From NCBI GenBank assembly GCA_028825445.1, contig JAPKAD010000001.1, positions 186,001 through 250,000 of the forward strand: a DNA stretch of 64,000 nucleotides. The letters run 5' to 3'. Of the stretch, positions 39,801 to 48,389 are shown in pieces. Source of the DNA: Octadecabacter sp. (GTDB taxonomy: Bacteria; Pseudomonadota; Alphaproteobacteria; Rhodobacterales; Rhodobacteraceae). Position numbers and translations under genes: made by a program. The notes below the pieces were generated by a model that made no database searches, was not told the DNA's origin, and saw only the letters and a list, made by a program, of their open reading frames with translations. The stretch's first letter is position 1, and each line of letters opens with the position of its first letter.

Positions 39801-40115
39801 TCCGCCTCTAACGTAATCGTAGACTAAATCGTCAACGTCATAGGGGGTGGCCTCATGCAACGCTTTTCGGACGTCATCTTCTTCAGCGCGGGTAGTATCC
39901 AATGCAAGGTACTTTATTTGATCATTTGGAATTAACAATTTAGTTAAAATTCCGCTTGGTTCAAGAATTTTAGCCATGACGCGCAAACGATCTAGCTCAC
40001 CCGTCAGATCAGCGTCATCCAGTGCAACCTGACCCACCAAATGCCATCCATCGGAGACGCGATGCATTAGGCGCAGTCCTTCAAAGGACAGTGATAAAGC
40101 GAAATTCGACTTCAT
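36846..40115 (-). CDS. Giant PilM-like/PilP-like envelope protein with Pro-rich repeats (roseobacter 'translation initiation factor 2' type)
   Basis: A 1089-residue protein. Residues 1-150 resemble the actin-like N-terminus of PilM/GspL (FALSLSFEGLRLMHRV; ATPYDVDDLVYDYV; AKKTLTEAKQF). Residues 150-510 are a long hydrophilic linker. One membrane helix lies at about 511-535 (FLGLVLTAVLLLFLLTMAAVAA). The periplasmic part is Pro/Thr-rich with three or four imperfect repeats of the type L-V-I-x-G-x-P-P-I-x-P-P-x-R-P-x-T (about 697-715, 743-762, 786-805 and a weaker copy near 825). The C-terminus (about 1025-1089: NLIGIYGGSGDRRALLRMNNGRYVRVTVGD) looks like a PilP/GspC homology region. It is likely an inner-membrane assembly platform protein bridging cytoplasm and periplasm. 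Databases often give such proteins the wrong name translation initiation factor 2. No pilus genes are adjacent. Confidence 0.75.
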   Translation of the reverse strand: MKSNFALSLSFEGLRLMHRVSDGWHLVGQVALDDADLTGELDRLRVMAKILEPSGILTKLLIPNDQIKYLALDTTRAEEDDVRKALHEATPYDVDDLVYDYVRGGGRTYVAAVAKKTLTEAKQFSTEHGFDPISFAAVPEPFTYVGEAFFGSVDGLFVERDTDSVIITGEATQSVAEPDIPIKPNEIAIGYGLPEANIKLELRPVPDVGFDTQTTIIDAFIPSEPDIDLTLTPDENKFTATLKLDTLIFDEANIDALDKYFPHQRMMQDNGAGLTSNNIKLTPEATDANDTAAQMFSSRLRADRNEERPAPTQIIKRQANKRSIVPARLTLNHQTPQTSTSPNLFVPIGKRTKRMPSLSAPNRTADKGAVAPLITIKKPNSDVGFILTGNAPTNLLPDAAIAAASLNIESIEPPGHTYDNDHGQSAKLNKKRSSGATAFGAASTVGGAFSSMFASRRVAMNDAKTNATKINARSDTTDIRYSTKNKKSKLTFFSARKEAKNKPKAAIGGKPRFLGLVLTAVLLLFLLTMAAVAALSEENFASWFGLKTSATQIAYDPTPTSALEAAAPQTAYYKQLVATRNTTNLLPKNVAHSLATGEQILTPQEAARLYAAIGVWQRAPRIPQIPRTTKLNTITHSVLSHPVHLIQSSPLKPYINATRDTLIATPTLPPPPSQSFDYNADGLVLATTQGALTPDGILVIAGRPPLNPPKRPRTLAIEITTQHQLSGVISQDANPINDSPVGVILIVGRPTITPPIRSRTLPTFFTPKESALASSALTLLATDDLLVLTGSPPILPPVRPKTITPSVVVAPEMGVPNTSPRSVNNIAGSLPLFRPDRQGTGPPRIDTENLKQSISAVPTFIAQVPTSDTPRPLPRPSAVIKDAAEISAAQAVTENITVLGVLNDAQASAFRPRTRLAERKPILDVSVAQPAVTGLRTSRKFATSVLTTTSLPNPIVNATTQAVKISSRPDLRPRNMARIVLRAIDARENAAKHIAATTVALQTVSPSRPTAGSVAQAATLHNTINLEEMNLIGIYGGSGDRRALLRMNNGRYVRVTVGDHLDGGRVTAISATALNYTKRGRAITLRVIG

Positions 40116-40990
40116 GATCTTGACCTAGCATCCTGCATTAGGACTGAAAACTCCCCTTTTTACTAATAACTTAAAAGTACAGCAAGCTTTCGCTCACGCC
40201 AAGTGAGACTTTTAATTTTTAAATACTTCTAAGGCTGGAAGGATAGTCTTTCGAGGTATTTTAAAAAATTAGTAGTAAGATGCCATAATTTTCATGTGTA
40301 TTATTGTTCGATCTTTATTAACCACCTCTGTGCTTTAAGTGCCTTTTGTCGTTCTAGGCTGCAACATCATGGTTACTGGCCAAAGATAAGTCAGCGTAGG
40401 GCCGGACATGGGAACGGTGGTAATCAGGGTGCTGGATCAGGCATAAATTTTGACAATGCATTGGTCTCAGCCAATACGTCTAAATCGACTTTTTCAACGA
40501 CTGTGGACAGCGAAGGCCTTGCAATTTGCAATGGTGCTATCTGGCTGAACCCGTACTATTTACAAAATGTTTAAAGTATAGTGACTTAAACCTCTGTCAA
40601 TTAAGCTGTTAATGAAGTGTAATCAAAAATAACAGGCTAGGCGCACTTGGGTAGAACTTTGGCCACTGTGGACGAGTGTGGTTCGAGCTGACTGGAAGTT
40701 TTACTATACACTTACGTGGCTACTGAAGTAGCTCGTTATCTTATTATTTTAAACATGCTTGGCTTGTAAAGCTTCATGCAGATCCAGCAGGTGTTTTTTT
40801 AGATGAAATGGTGATGCTGAATGAAGCTGGTAGCGGTCGCTAACTCACGTTGGGATTGTTACCCTCCCCGCAATATAAAGTCTAAGTTGCAGTTGGAAAA
40901 ATAAAAATTATCGCGTCATTTATGCTCTTCTTTAATATATTTAATTGGAACAGGGCGCGGCGATGTGCGACGCCCCATTCTGTATAATAA
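40116..40990. other. Gene-poor stretch of 875 bp
   Basis: The plus ORF 40296-40574 has no recognised content. Around 40715-40835, plus-strand pieces such as VATEVARYLIILNMLGL and LHADPAGVFLDEMVMLNEAG read like coding sequence broken by a stop and frameshift, so a small dead gene may lie here. The promoter of the leftward 1089-residue protein gene would be at the left end. Confidence 0.35.
40953..40975 (-). terminator. GC-rich hairpin just after metY
   Basis: GGGCG and CGCCC flank a GC-rich loop, about 15 bp past the metY stop on the minus strand. The T-tract after it is weak, so this is a possible terminator only. Confidence 0.4.
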
Positions 40991-42283
40991 TTAAGCAGTC
41001 GCTTTTGCGAGCGCCTGATCCAAGTCTGCGATCAAATCTGTTGCATCCTCAAGCCCGATGGACACACGCACAACACCGGGGCCAGACCCTGCTGCTTTTT
41101 GCTGATCTGCCGACAATTGGCGGTGGGTTGTTGATGCAGGATGAATGATCAAAGAGCGGGTGTCGCCAAGGTTTGCCACGTGACTGAAGATTTCCAGCGC
41201 ATCGACTAGTTTAATGCAAGCTTCGTAACCGCCCTTCACAGCGAAAGTAAACAACGCGGAAGCGCCGCGTGGACAGACGTCTTTGATGCGGTAAAAATAG
41301 GGCGAAGACTTGAGGCCTGCATAGGTCACGTAGTCAACGCGTTTGTCAGCCTCCAACCAGTTAGCCAACTTGGTAGCATTTTCAACATGGCGATCCATGC
41401 GAAGCGACAGGGTTTCAATTCCCATCAAAGTATAGTGCGCCGCTTGCGGGTTCATCGTCATGCCAAGGTCGCGCAGACCTATAGCGATGCCGTGGAACGT
41501 GTAGGCGAGGGGGCCAAACGTTTCAGCGAACTTAAGACCATGATAGGCTGGTTCTGGCTGAGATAGGCTTGGAAATTTGTCAGACGCAGTCCAATCAAAC
41601 TTGCCGCTATCTACGACACAACCGCCAGTCACAGTTCCATTTCCAGTGAGATATTTGGTTGTGGAATGAACGACCAGCGTCGCCCCATGTTCAATTGGGC
41701 GGCATAAGTATGGTGTGGCCGTGGTGTTGTCGATGATCAGTGGGATGCCAGCGGCGTCAGCAATATCAGCAACTGCACGCACGTCCATGATGTGACCTCC
41801 GGGGTTAGCAATAGCCTCTCCAAAAATTGCGCGTGTGTTGTCGTCAATTGCAGCAGTGACAGCTGCTGTGTCATCAATATCGACGAATTTGGCTTCCCAG
41901 CCAAACCGCTTGATAGTTTGGCTGAACTGGGTGACCGAACCACCATAAAGGCGGGTGGACACTACTATGTTCATTCCTGGAGACATGATCGGAAATAACG
42001 CCATCAATTGCGCGGCGTGACCAGACGAACAACAGACTGCACCTGCTCCGCCTTCAAGTGTGGCTATGCGTTCTTGCAGCACGGCAACGGTTGGATTGGT
42101 CAGACGAGAATAAATATAACCAACTTCTTGCAAGTTAAATAGGGCTGCGGCGTGGTCTGAATTGCGAAAGACATAGGCAGTAGTTTGGTAGATCGGAGTG
42201 TTGCGTGCGCCTGTAGCGGGATCAGGCCGAGCGCCTGCGTGAATTTGCAAGGTATCAAAGCCGTAGGATGAGGTATCGGTCAT
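40991..42283 (-). CDS. metY: O-acetylhomoserine sulfhydrylase (PLP-dependent)
   Basis: A 430-residue cytoplasmic Cys/Met-metabolism PLP enzyme making homocysteine (or methionine) from O-acetylhomoserine and sulfide (or methanethiol). The N-terminus TLQIHAGARPDPATGARNTPIYQTTAYVF is typical of MetY. The PLP lysine is in VVHSTTKYLTGNGTVTGG. The length, 430, fits MetY rather than the shorter MetB/MetC/MetZ. The start has TTGGAGAAG upstream. I looked for a SAM riboswitch in the leader and saw none. Confidence 0.93.
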   Translation of the reverse strand: MTDTSSYGFDTLQIHAGARPDPATGARNTPIYQTTAYVFRNSDHAAALFNLQEVGYIYSRLTNPTVAVLQERIATLEGGAGAVCCSSGHAAQLMALFPIMSPGMNIVVSTRLYGGSVTQFSQTIKRFGWEAKFVDIDDTAAVTAAIDDNTRAIFGEAIANPGGHIMDVRAVADIADAAGIPLIIDNTTATPYLCRPIEHGATLVVHSTTKYLTGNGTVTGGCVVDSGKFDWTASDKFPSLSQPEPAYHGLKFAETFGPLAYTFHGIAIGLRDLGMTMNPQAAHYTLMGIETLSLRMDRHVENATKLANWLEADKRVDYVTYAGLKSSPYFYRIKDVCPRGASALFTFAVKGGYEACIKLVDALEIFSHVANLGDTRSLIIHPASTTHRQLSADQQKAAGSGPGVVRVSIGLEDATDLIADLDQALAKATA

Positions 42284-42834
42284 TAATCTTCTCCAAGTAT
42301 AAAGTTGATATTACATTAAAGTTAAATGTGAGGGACCTCAATGTTGTCTTGGCTGATGCGCGGATCAACCCTGAATGAAGAACGACGTTCGCGGAAAAAT
42401 CGTTTTTTTGGGTAAATGTTCGGTGAGCTAGCTGTGTGAAAGATTGAAGTTCCATACGTACAAATCAGTATCCCAAAAGAAGTATCTATTTTGATAAAGC
42501 CGCTCTTTTCTACCCAGTTTTAATTTGCTCGTATGACGGCGTTGGCACATTCAACGAGCTTTTACATGCGCGTTGAAAAAACTTGTTTTGGTATTTTTTA
42601 ATGGTTCAATTAAAGCTTTTATTTTGAGATCGAGGTTGTTTCACGTTGCCGCGAAGGCAGATATGTAAAGTACGTATTTTACGATTTTCTGGTTCTTCGG
42701 GATAAATAAATTTCTTCGCCAGTGCCACAATCGATTTATCTAAATCCTTAGAGTTTCTTTAGGTGGCTTAAAGAATGATGATATAAAACTTCATGTGTGG
42801 TTTTCAAACCTATTGGTGCAGATCCTCACATAAA
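42284..42834. other. Gap of 551 bp between metY and the glycosyltransferase-like gene
   Basis: AT-rich and without supported genes. The metY leader carries a small TGAGGTCCCTCA palindrome at about 42330-42341 and no recognisable riboswitch. No clear terminator follows the upstream gene. Confidence 0.4.
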
Positions 42835-43863
42835 TTAACGTATCCAGAAGCCTTCTTTTTTGATCTGATTGCGGATTTGGCGTTCGCTTGGAGGCATGTC
42901 GTTTTGATCAAACAATGCACGCACTTTTTCGCCGCGTCCTTGGTAGATCATGAGTTTAAATGGATCATACTGTTTGAGCCATTTCTTAATATTATTGGGG
43001 GCTGTGACTGTGTTTAGCACTGATATAACTGCGTCGGTTTCGCGTGCGTAAAGCAGTGGCAACATACGGTAGTGACAGGTTAGAGTACCGTCCAATCCGG
43101 CAAGATCAATGCCTGGGCGTCCACCCCCAAAACTGTGAATGACCAATGGTAATGTTACTTGGTCAAGCCACGGGTTCAGAGATTGCAATATCAGCTCTTC
43201 TGGACGGTTGTCACGCACCTCAAGCGCCCAGTCTCTCCAACGCGAACCGAACGTTGGTGCATCGTGCCCCGTAATCCAGCCTGCGTTAAAATACAGATAA
43301 CGTTGCCAATATTCGTCTGGCTGATCTGTATCAAGCGTGCTGTCGAAGTCCAGCCCATAGCGGTCATAAAGTGATTTCCAAATGACGCTGTAACCTGGCC
43401 AGTACAGCTCTTCTTTGGGCCATGTACCTGTGCGCCGCATTGAAGCGCTTGGTCGTGAAAAAACGGTGGACAGCGATGCAATATCGCCAACTATCAAGGT
43501 ATCGGTGTCTAAAAATAGGAAATTGCGGCCAGCGGGCATGGCGCAGAGCGCTTCGATCTTGTTGCCGTAAGGGTATTTTGCGCCAAATGCCTTGTTGACG
43601 AAAGGCAAGATCACCGCTCCAAGGGATTCTAGCGCGCCTTTAATATCAAAAGGCATTGTTGGATCTTTTGGCCACAATAGACCAGCTTGCGGTTCAGCGA
43701 CGAAAAGCGTGCCTGCAAACGTCGGTGAGTTGGCCTGAAGAGAAGCCGCTAGCAATATAGCTTCATATTGAAGTCGCCCACTTTGGCCGACGACCATAAT
43801 GTCGAAATCTGATGATGGAATCTGGTTGGTTGCTTGATTGCATGTGGGGATCTGGTCAGACAT
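42835..43863 (-). CDS. Glycosyltransferase-like protein (nucleotide-diphospho-sugar transferase fold)
   Basis: A 342-residue soluble protein without signal peptide. Near residue 120 is FLFLDTDTLIVGDI, a DxD-type metal/nucleotide-sugar motif in the setting seen in family-8-like transferases. Earlier segments (YEAILLAASLQANSP; GAKYPYGNKIEAL) and the later FNAGWITG and VIHSFGGGRPG also fit this fold. Acceptor and donor are unknown. It is leftward, with a partial ORF of unclear status 9 bp upstream. The family assignment rests on the DxD context only. Confidence 0.7.
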   Translation of the reverse strand: MSDQIPTCNQATNQIPSSDFDIMVVGQSGRLQYEAILLAASLQANSPTFAGTLFVAEPQAGLLWPKDPTMPFDIKGALESLGAVILPFVNKAFGAKYPYGNKIEALCAMPAGRNFLFLDTDTLIVGDIASLSTVFSRPSASMRRTGTWPKEELYWPGYSVIWKSLYDRYGLDFDSTLDTDQPDEYWQRYLYFNAGWITGHDAPTFGSRWRDWALEVRDNRPEELILQSLNPWLDQVTLPLVIHSFGGGRPGIDLAGLDGTLTCHYRMLPLLYARETDAVISVLNTVTAPNNIKKWLKQYDPFKLMIYQGRGEKVRALFDQNDMPPSERQIRNQIKKEGFWIR

Positions 43864-43872
43864 TTTATTTCC

Positions 43873-44163
43873 CTACTTACTCAATGAAAATACTATAGGG
43901 GCTCCTTGGTCACCAAGGGAAGGCCAATTTATTGTATCTGTTTTGTTGTAGAGGGAAAGAGCTTTGATTGACTTACTCCTAGTGTTAATTGTCTGAATTG
44001 GTGTAGGAATAGAACTGCCGGAACGATGCAGACCTAAGGACGATGTGGCCGTGGTCCCAACGCAGGACATATTTTTCGAGCCGCTTAGACTTGGGGCTGG
44101 TGATGATCTGAATGCAGTCCGCGAACTGGAACCAAACAGTTCGGCTGATAAACATACCAGCAC
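43873..44163 (-). pseudogene. Possible C-terminal fragment of a disrupted gene
   Basis: An open frame of 96 codons directly upstream of the glycosyltransferase-like gene. Its C-terminal half (LSLYNKTDTINWPSLGDQGAPIVFSL) reads like real protein. The N-terminal part is Ser-rich and runs into an IS5-type relic at about 44240-44330. It may be the surviving end of a gene broken by that element, or a chance ORF. Confidence 0.3.
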
Positions 44164-44239
44164 GATGGAATTTCGCCAAATCCTTGCGGAAACTTAGACC
44201 CAGAATTTATTCTCAAAATATGAACAGTTGGAGTATTCA

Positions 44240-44335
44240 TGATGGCTGGAAGAAAGGCATTGTGCGTGTGTTGTAGCGTGTATTGATGCGTCTCAAGTCT
44301 TTGGTCCTGCTAAACAGATTCGTCAGAACAATCCT
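44240..44335 (-). mobile_element. IS5-family transposase relic (short C-terminal fragment)
   Basis: The minus strand reads LFSRTKDLRRINTRYNTRTM, which matches the conserved C-terminal box (MFGRLKDWRRI.TRYDR) of IS5-family transposases. The same box occurs in the larger relic near 49.4 kb, and the nucleotide sequences are alike (the gcgtctc-agtctttg-tcctgc stretch). Only about 30 codons remain. Confidence 0.6.
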
Positions 44336-44404
44336 TGACGACGCGCATAAAGAAGTGGTTTCTGTTGTAGGCAAAACCCATCTTTGAAGGTCACCCCCAA
44401 AGAA

Positions 44405-45985
44405 ATGTCAGAACGTCCAAATATAGTCGTTATCCTCGCTGATCACGTTGCTTTTTCTGGTCATTATGGGAATGATCGCTTCTCTTATCGTTGGCCTCAT
44501 CTGGAACAGATAGCTGCGAAAGGGGCGTGGTGCGATCGTGCATACGCAATTACTCCCGTTTGTACGCCATCGCGCGCCAGCTTTCTGACGGGCAAGCGTC
44601 CTGATAAGCATGGGATGCGGTGGAATTCTGAATATCCAATTCCTTACAATCGACAAGAATTTCGCGAGGATGAGGTCCTTTATGCACATCATCTGGCACA
44701 CGCCGGTTATGATAACCACTATTTTGGAAAGTGGCACTGTGGGGTCAATAAGACTGCCCAAGACTATGGCTTAAAGGGTTGGAGTTTGCCAGAATATGGC
44801 AACATATACGCGTGTGTAGCCTACAAAGATTATCTGTCGCGGATTGGCGAAGAACATCCAAAATGCGTGATAGAACATCATCTTTTGAAACCAGAGCTTG
44901 GTGGAACTGAGGTTTTGATGGACCCAGCTGAACCTTGGGATTACATGGATGGAGCAGGCATTTTACTCGGATCACCAGAGGTAAATGAGCAATTTTTTGT
45001 AGCAAATTTAGCTTGTGACCGTCTCAGATCACTGCAAGGGCAAGAGCAACCATTTTCTATGGTGATAAGTATGTGGGGTCCACACCATCCTTATTATCCC
45101 AGTTTGGCTTATGCTGATCTGATAAATCCTGGAGATATCCCAAAATACCCAAGCTTTGACGAAAACCTTTCTGACAAACCATGGCGATACAGTGTCCAAC
45201 GGGACCTACGTTGCCAGCATCGTGCCTTTGAACGTTGGCCAGACTGGGAAACGTGGCAGACTGTATTGGCGCGATGTTATGCATCAGGGCTACAAACGGA
45301 TGCTGCAATTGGCCGGATTTCAGCCTGCTTAGATGACACTGGCCTTGCGGATAATACGCTTTTTATCGTGACGGCAGATCATGGCGACGGTATTGCTGCG
45401 CACGGTGCTGGTTGGGACAAATATTCGACTTTTACAGAAGAGGTTGGGCGCATTCCTTTGGTTTTGCGCTATCCGGCCAAAATCCCAGAAGGTACGAGAG
45501 TCAAAGCTCCCGTTAGCCTGCTAGATGTGACTGCGACTATGTTGGATGTGGCAGGTGTAGAAGATGACCGACATCCTTTAACAATGGATGGAACAAGTTT
45601 GATTGCTATTGTAGATAAAAGCCATGGTCGAGACAGTCTTATATGCGATCACTTTGGGCATTCAGGCGATATTAGCTTTCAAAAAATCCTTTATTTAGAT
45701 GGCTGGAAATATGTATCCGTTTGGGGTGACGAAGATGAACTCTACTGCCTTGATGATGATCCCTATGAGCTGAAAAATAAGTTGAAAGATCCCCAAACGG
45801 TTCATCGGCAACGGATCATGCGTGACAAAATAATTGACCACATGATTGATCGGCGAAAAGAGCGAAGCCTATGGCACCCAGCTGAATTTTGGGAAGACGG
45901 TATTGTCTTCTCATCACCAGAATGGCCACGAGAAGAGACGCTACATTTGTACAAGCTACGAACCCAGCAAGGTTATCCTGTTTGA
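44405..45985 (+). CDS. Sulfatase (cysteine-type arylsulfatase family)
   Basis: A 526-residue hydrolase of sulfate esters. The modification motif CTPSRAS puts the formylglycine-forming Cys at residue 53 (numbered from ATG 44405), with the supporting GKRPDKHGM after it. The metal-site start NIVVILADHVAFSGHYG is present, with His where Asp/Gln is common. FGKWHCG and TADHGDGIAAHG are further active-site segments. The track starts at a TTG seven codons earlier; I prefer the ATG. No signal peptide is seen, so it is cytoplasmic or exported atypically. No sulfatase-maturase gene is in the window. The substrate is unknown. Confidence 0.9.
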   Translation: MSERPNIVVILADHVAFSGHYGNDRFSYRWPHLEQIAAKGAWCDRAYAITPVCTPSRASFLTGKRPDKHGMRWNSEYPIPYNRQEFREDEVLYAHHLAHAGYDNHYFGKWHCGVNKTAQDYGLKGWSLPEYGNIYACVAYKDYLSRIGEEHPKCVIEHHLLKPELGGTEVLMDPAEPWDYMDGAGILLGSPEVNEQFFVANLACDRLRSLQGQEQPFSMVISMWGPHHPYYPSLAYADLINPGDIPKYPSFDENLSDKPWRYSVQRDLRCQHRAFERWPDWETWQTVLARCYASGLQTDAAIGRISACLDDTGLADNTLFIVTADHGDGIAAHGAGWDKYSTFTEEVGRIPLVLRYPAKIPEGTRVKAPVSLLDVTATMLDVAGVEDDRHPLTMDGTSLIAIVDKSHGRDSLICDHFGHSGDISFQKILYLDGWKYVSVWGDEDELYCLDDDPYELKNKLKDPQTVHRQRIMRDKIIDHMIDRRKERSLWHPAEFWEDGIVFSSPEWPREETLHLYKLRTQQGYPV

Positions 45986-46217
45986 ACAGATTATGTATTT
46001 AGATTGTAATTTAATCGATCGATCTGTGAAGTAATGATTATAGACTTGTCCACATCATGGGCCAAGCTGAGCTTATTTTTTCACGCAGAGCCGCAGAGCC
46101 GCAGAGCCGCAGAGCCGCAGAGAGCCGAGTACGCAAGGCAATGTTTGGGCGCTTGTTTAATTGTTGGGCAAGGCCGTTGAGATAGCGATGACAATTGCGG
46201 CCTTTGCGGTATAATTA
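45986..46217. other. Gap with a short tandem repeat
   Basis: No gene. It contains the GCAGAGCC repeat listed separately, and the end of the hydrolase-like relic begins beyond it. Confidence 0.4.
46085..46127. repeat. Tandem 8-bp repeat (GCAGAGCC)n
   Basis: Four perfect copies of GCAGAGCC followed by one expanded copy (GCAGAGAGCC), preceded by TTTTTCAC. The phrase TTCACGCAGAGCCGCAGAG resembles short repeats seen between genes in many unrelated bacteria. The copy number is likely to vary by replication slippage. Confidence 0.9.
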
Positions 46218-46765
46218 ATGAAATATCGCCTCAGTCAGTTCTTTCAAAACACATTCACTAACAGGTGTACTAAGAACTTTTGTTTGGCGTAAATATTGCG
46301 CAGTAAAATGCGCGTAATAGCGAACCCTGAGCAAGGGTACATTCGGCCCAGCCAGTAGTTCCGCATACTGTTTATCTTCCAGTCAGCGGGCTTGCTGAAC
46401 GGATATTGAGTATCTTAATCATCTTCCCCCGGCGCAAGTGTGGCCTGTGGTGAAAATGCAATCACAGTGCTGCCCGGCACGAGTGCGGAAAAAGCACAGG
46501 CCGCATAAGCGCCCATTGACGTTGCTGAAAAGATGACTGTTAGGAATTTACTAAAAAATCTATTATCAGAAAGTTGAGATATTTCATCGAAAAGCTTTGG
46601 TGTTCTGAACCAATTTGGCTCAAACAAATCGCAGATTCGACCATCCTGATATTTTTGCAAGATCGTATCCCTAAGGATTGCGTTTCCTAGAGGGTGAGTG
46701 GACACTCTCCAAATTGTCCAAACTACCATAAAGTATATTTGAACTTCTGAATATATATAGCAGCG
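46218..46765 (-). pseudogene. Decayed alpha/beta-hydrolase-like gene (SATSMGAY motif)
   Basis: Minus-strand pieces join across frameshifts: LDNLESVHSPSRKRNP, a TAG, GYDLAKISGWSNL, then FEPNWFRTPKLFDEI. The frame continues with FSATSMGAYAACAFSALVPG (nucleophile-elbow type GxSxG), VIAFSPQATLAPGEDD and a stop. After another shift it reads VPLLRVRYYAHFTAQYLRQTKVLSTPVSECVLKELTEAIFH and TAA. The order matches, from memory, a roseobacter protein family sometimes misnamed phosphoadenosine phosphosulfate reductase. At least two frameshifts and two stops make it dead, and the N-terminal part is missing. Confidence 0.65.
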
Positions 46766-47204
46766 TAAATAAATCGCTAGAGATCAAAAAACCCTTTCGG
46801 TTATTTGATGTAAGCAGGCGATTAAACCATTGATATGTGTATGGAGTTTCAATTGCTTATCACTTGATTAGCTGTTGCTTTTTATCCAGATATTTTAAAT
46901 TTAAACCTATTATCTTACAGATCCCGAATGTCACAAAAATTGAAAGGGCCTACTCATTTCGCTGCCAGTCTCATCTTTAGACATCAGAACCATACTGCGT
47001 CGTTTGGCAAACTCTGCTGTGGGCTTGGTGTTGTTGGTGCCATTGTGGGTAACGAGAAATTATAAGTCTCCGATGACAACATTAAGAAACCTTTTTGCCA
47101 AGGCAAAATGGCCAAACTCGTAAATACTCTTGCTAGGCTGGCGGATCGCAGCACCAGCGCCGAGAAAATCTATTGACCAATAAGATACGCCATCCTGTGT
47201 ATTA
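46766..47204. other. Gene-free AT-rich gap before the IS3-type relic
   Basis: No supported gene and no clear terminal inverted repeat of the neighbouring element. Confidence 0.35.
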
Positions 47205-48389
47205 TTATTTGTTTTACAGATGAGTTTAATTGGCACGCTGAGGCGCAAGTCGTTGAGCGTGGATATGCGTTCAGCGAAGTGGCAGAACAGCTCGGGATCA
47301 GCACCAAGTCACTGTACACGTGTAAGGTGCAGTTTTCTAAGCCAATACGTGTTCCAGACGCTGAGTTAGATTTGGCCGCTGAGCTTAAACCGGTAAAAAG
47401 GAATTGATCCACGTCAACGAGGAACGCAATATCTTAAAAAAGGCGACCGCGTACTTCGCGAGAGAGCCTCAGTGAAGTACGCGTTTATAAAAGCTCATCG
47501 AGCTAATCTTTCAGTCCGTTCAATGTGTTGAGTCCTATTGTTACATTTCAGCGGGTTCTACGCATGGCGTAAAGAACTATTAAGCCTGCGTGCGCTTTAA
47601 GATGTGCGTCAAACGGATCTGATCCAGCAAGCTTGGAAGGATAGTGGAAAAGCCTATGGATACCGCAAACTGCATGACGATCTGCTCGACCTAAGCGAGA
47701 CTCTTTTCAGAGATTCGTGTTGCACGTTTGGCCAGCTTAGCTGGGATTGTGGCACAAATTGGCTACATGCGCCGCAATGGTCGATATTGCGGCAAACCAG
47801 CTGTCGTCACCGACAATAGTCTGGCTCGGCAGTTCGAGGTATATGCCCCAAATACTATTTGGGTAACTGACATCACCTACATCAAGACGCATGAAAGCTT
47901 TTCACATCTTACCGTCGTGATCGATCTGTTCTTCAGGCGCATTGTTGGCCCTTCTTGTTGATTGCTTTGCAATCAACTGTCGGTCAGCGGGATCAATACA
48001 ATCGCGCATGACGACCGACCTCGCTTTGCAGGCGCTTCTGAATGCAGTTTAGCAGAGCAAACCAAAGACCAAGAAAATGATCCATTCTTACCAAGGATCA
48101 CAGTTCACCAGCAAAGAGTGGTAATTGTTTCTCGGCAAAAAACTTAAATGCCAGCATGAGCCTCCGTGGAAATTTCCATTACAAAGCCTTTGCAGAGAGC
48201 TTCTTCCAGCTATTGAAACGGGAGCGCATCAGGCGGCGAACATACGTCAGCCGTGACGCGGCAAGGGAGGACGTGTTGGATTACATCGAGATGTTCTACT
48301 ACCCAAACCATAAGCACACCAAAAACGGCATGCTATCACCTGTTAACTATGAAATTAAACAGCGGAAACTGAACGAGGCAAGTGTCTAG
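47205..48389 (+). mobile_element. IS3-family insertion sequence, degenerate (orfA and orfB broken)
   Basis: OrfA remnant: EAQVVERGYAFSEVAEQLGISTKSLYT (helix-turn-helix), later LKKATAYFAREPQ in another frame. OrfB remnant: YAFIKAHRANLSV, KAYGYRKLHDDLL, then the rve-type catalytic core with NTIWVTDITYI (first Asp), TVVIDLFFRRIVG (conserved segment following it), MIHSYQGSQFTSKEW (second Asp region, D replaced by Y) and FAESFFQLLKRERIRRR (Glu), ending DYIEMFYYPNHKHTKNGMLSPV. Several stops and frameshifts separate these. Loss of the middle catalytic Asp and the broken frames mean it cannot transpose on its own. The ends are not clearly defined. Confidence 0.85.

Noticed and set aside
36846-40115. 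Translation initiation factor IF-2
   Set aside because: This name is common for the family, but there is no G-domain (no GxxxxGK[ST] or NKxD motifs); the features are PilM/PilP-like.
40660-40690. GCCACTG string suggesting a cobalamin riboswitch
   Set aside because: It lacks the B12-box context and surrounding stems and is not upstream of a cobalamin gene.
42284-42480. SAM riboswitch upstream of metY
   Set aside because: The leader was read for SAM-II and SAM/SAH-type pseudoknot elements and none could be matched.
46085-46127. CRISPR array
   Set aside because: The repeat unit is 8 bp with no spacers; it is a simple tandem repeat.
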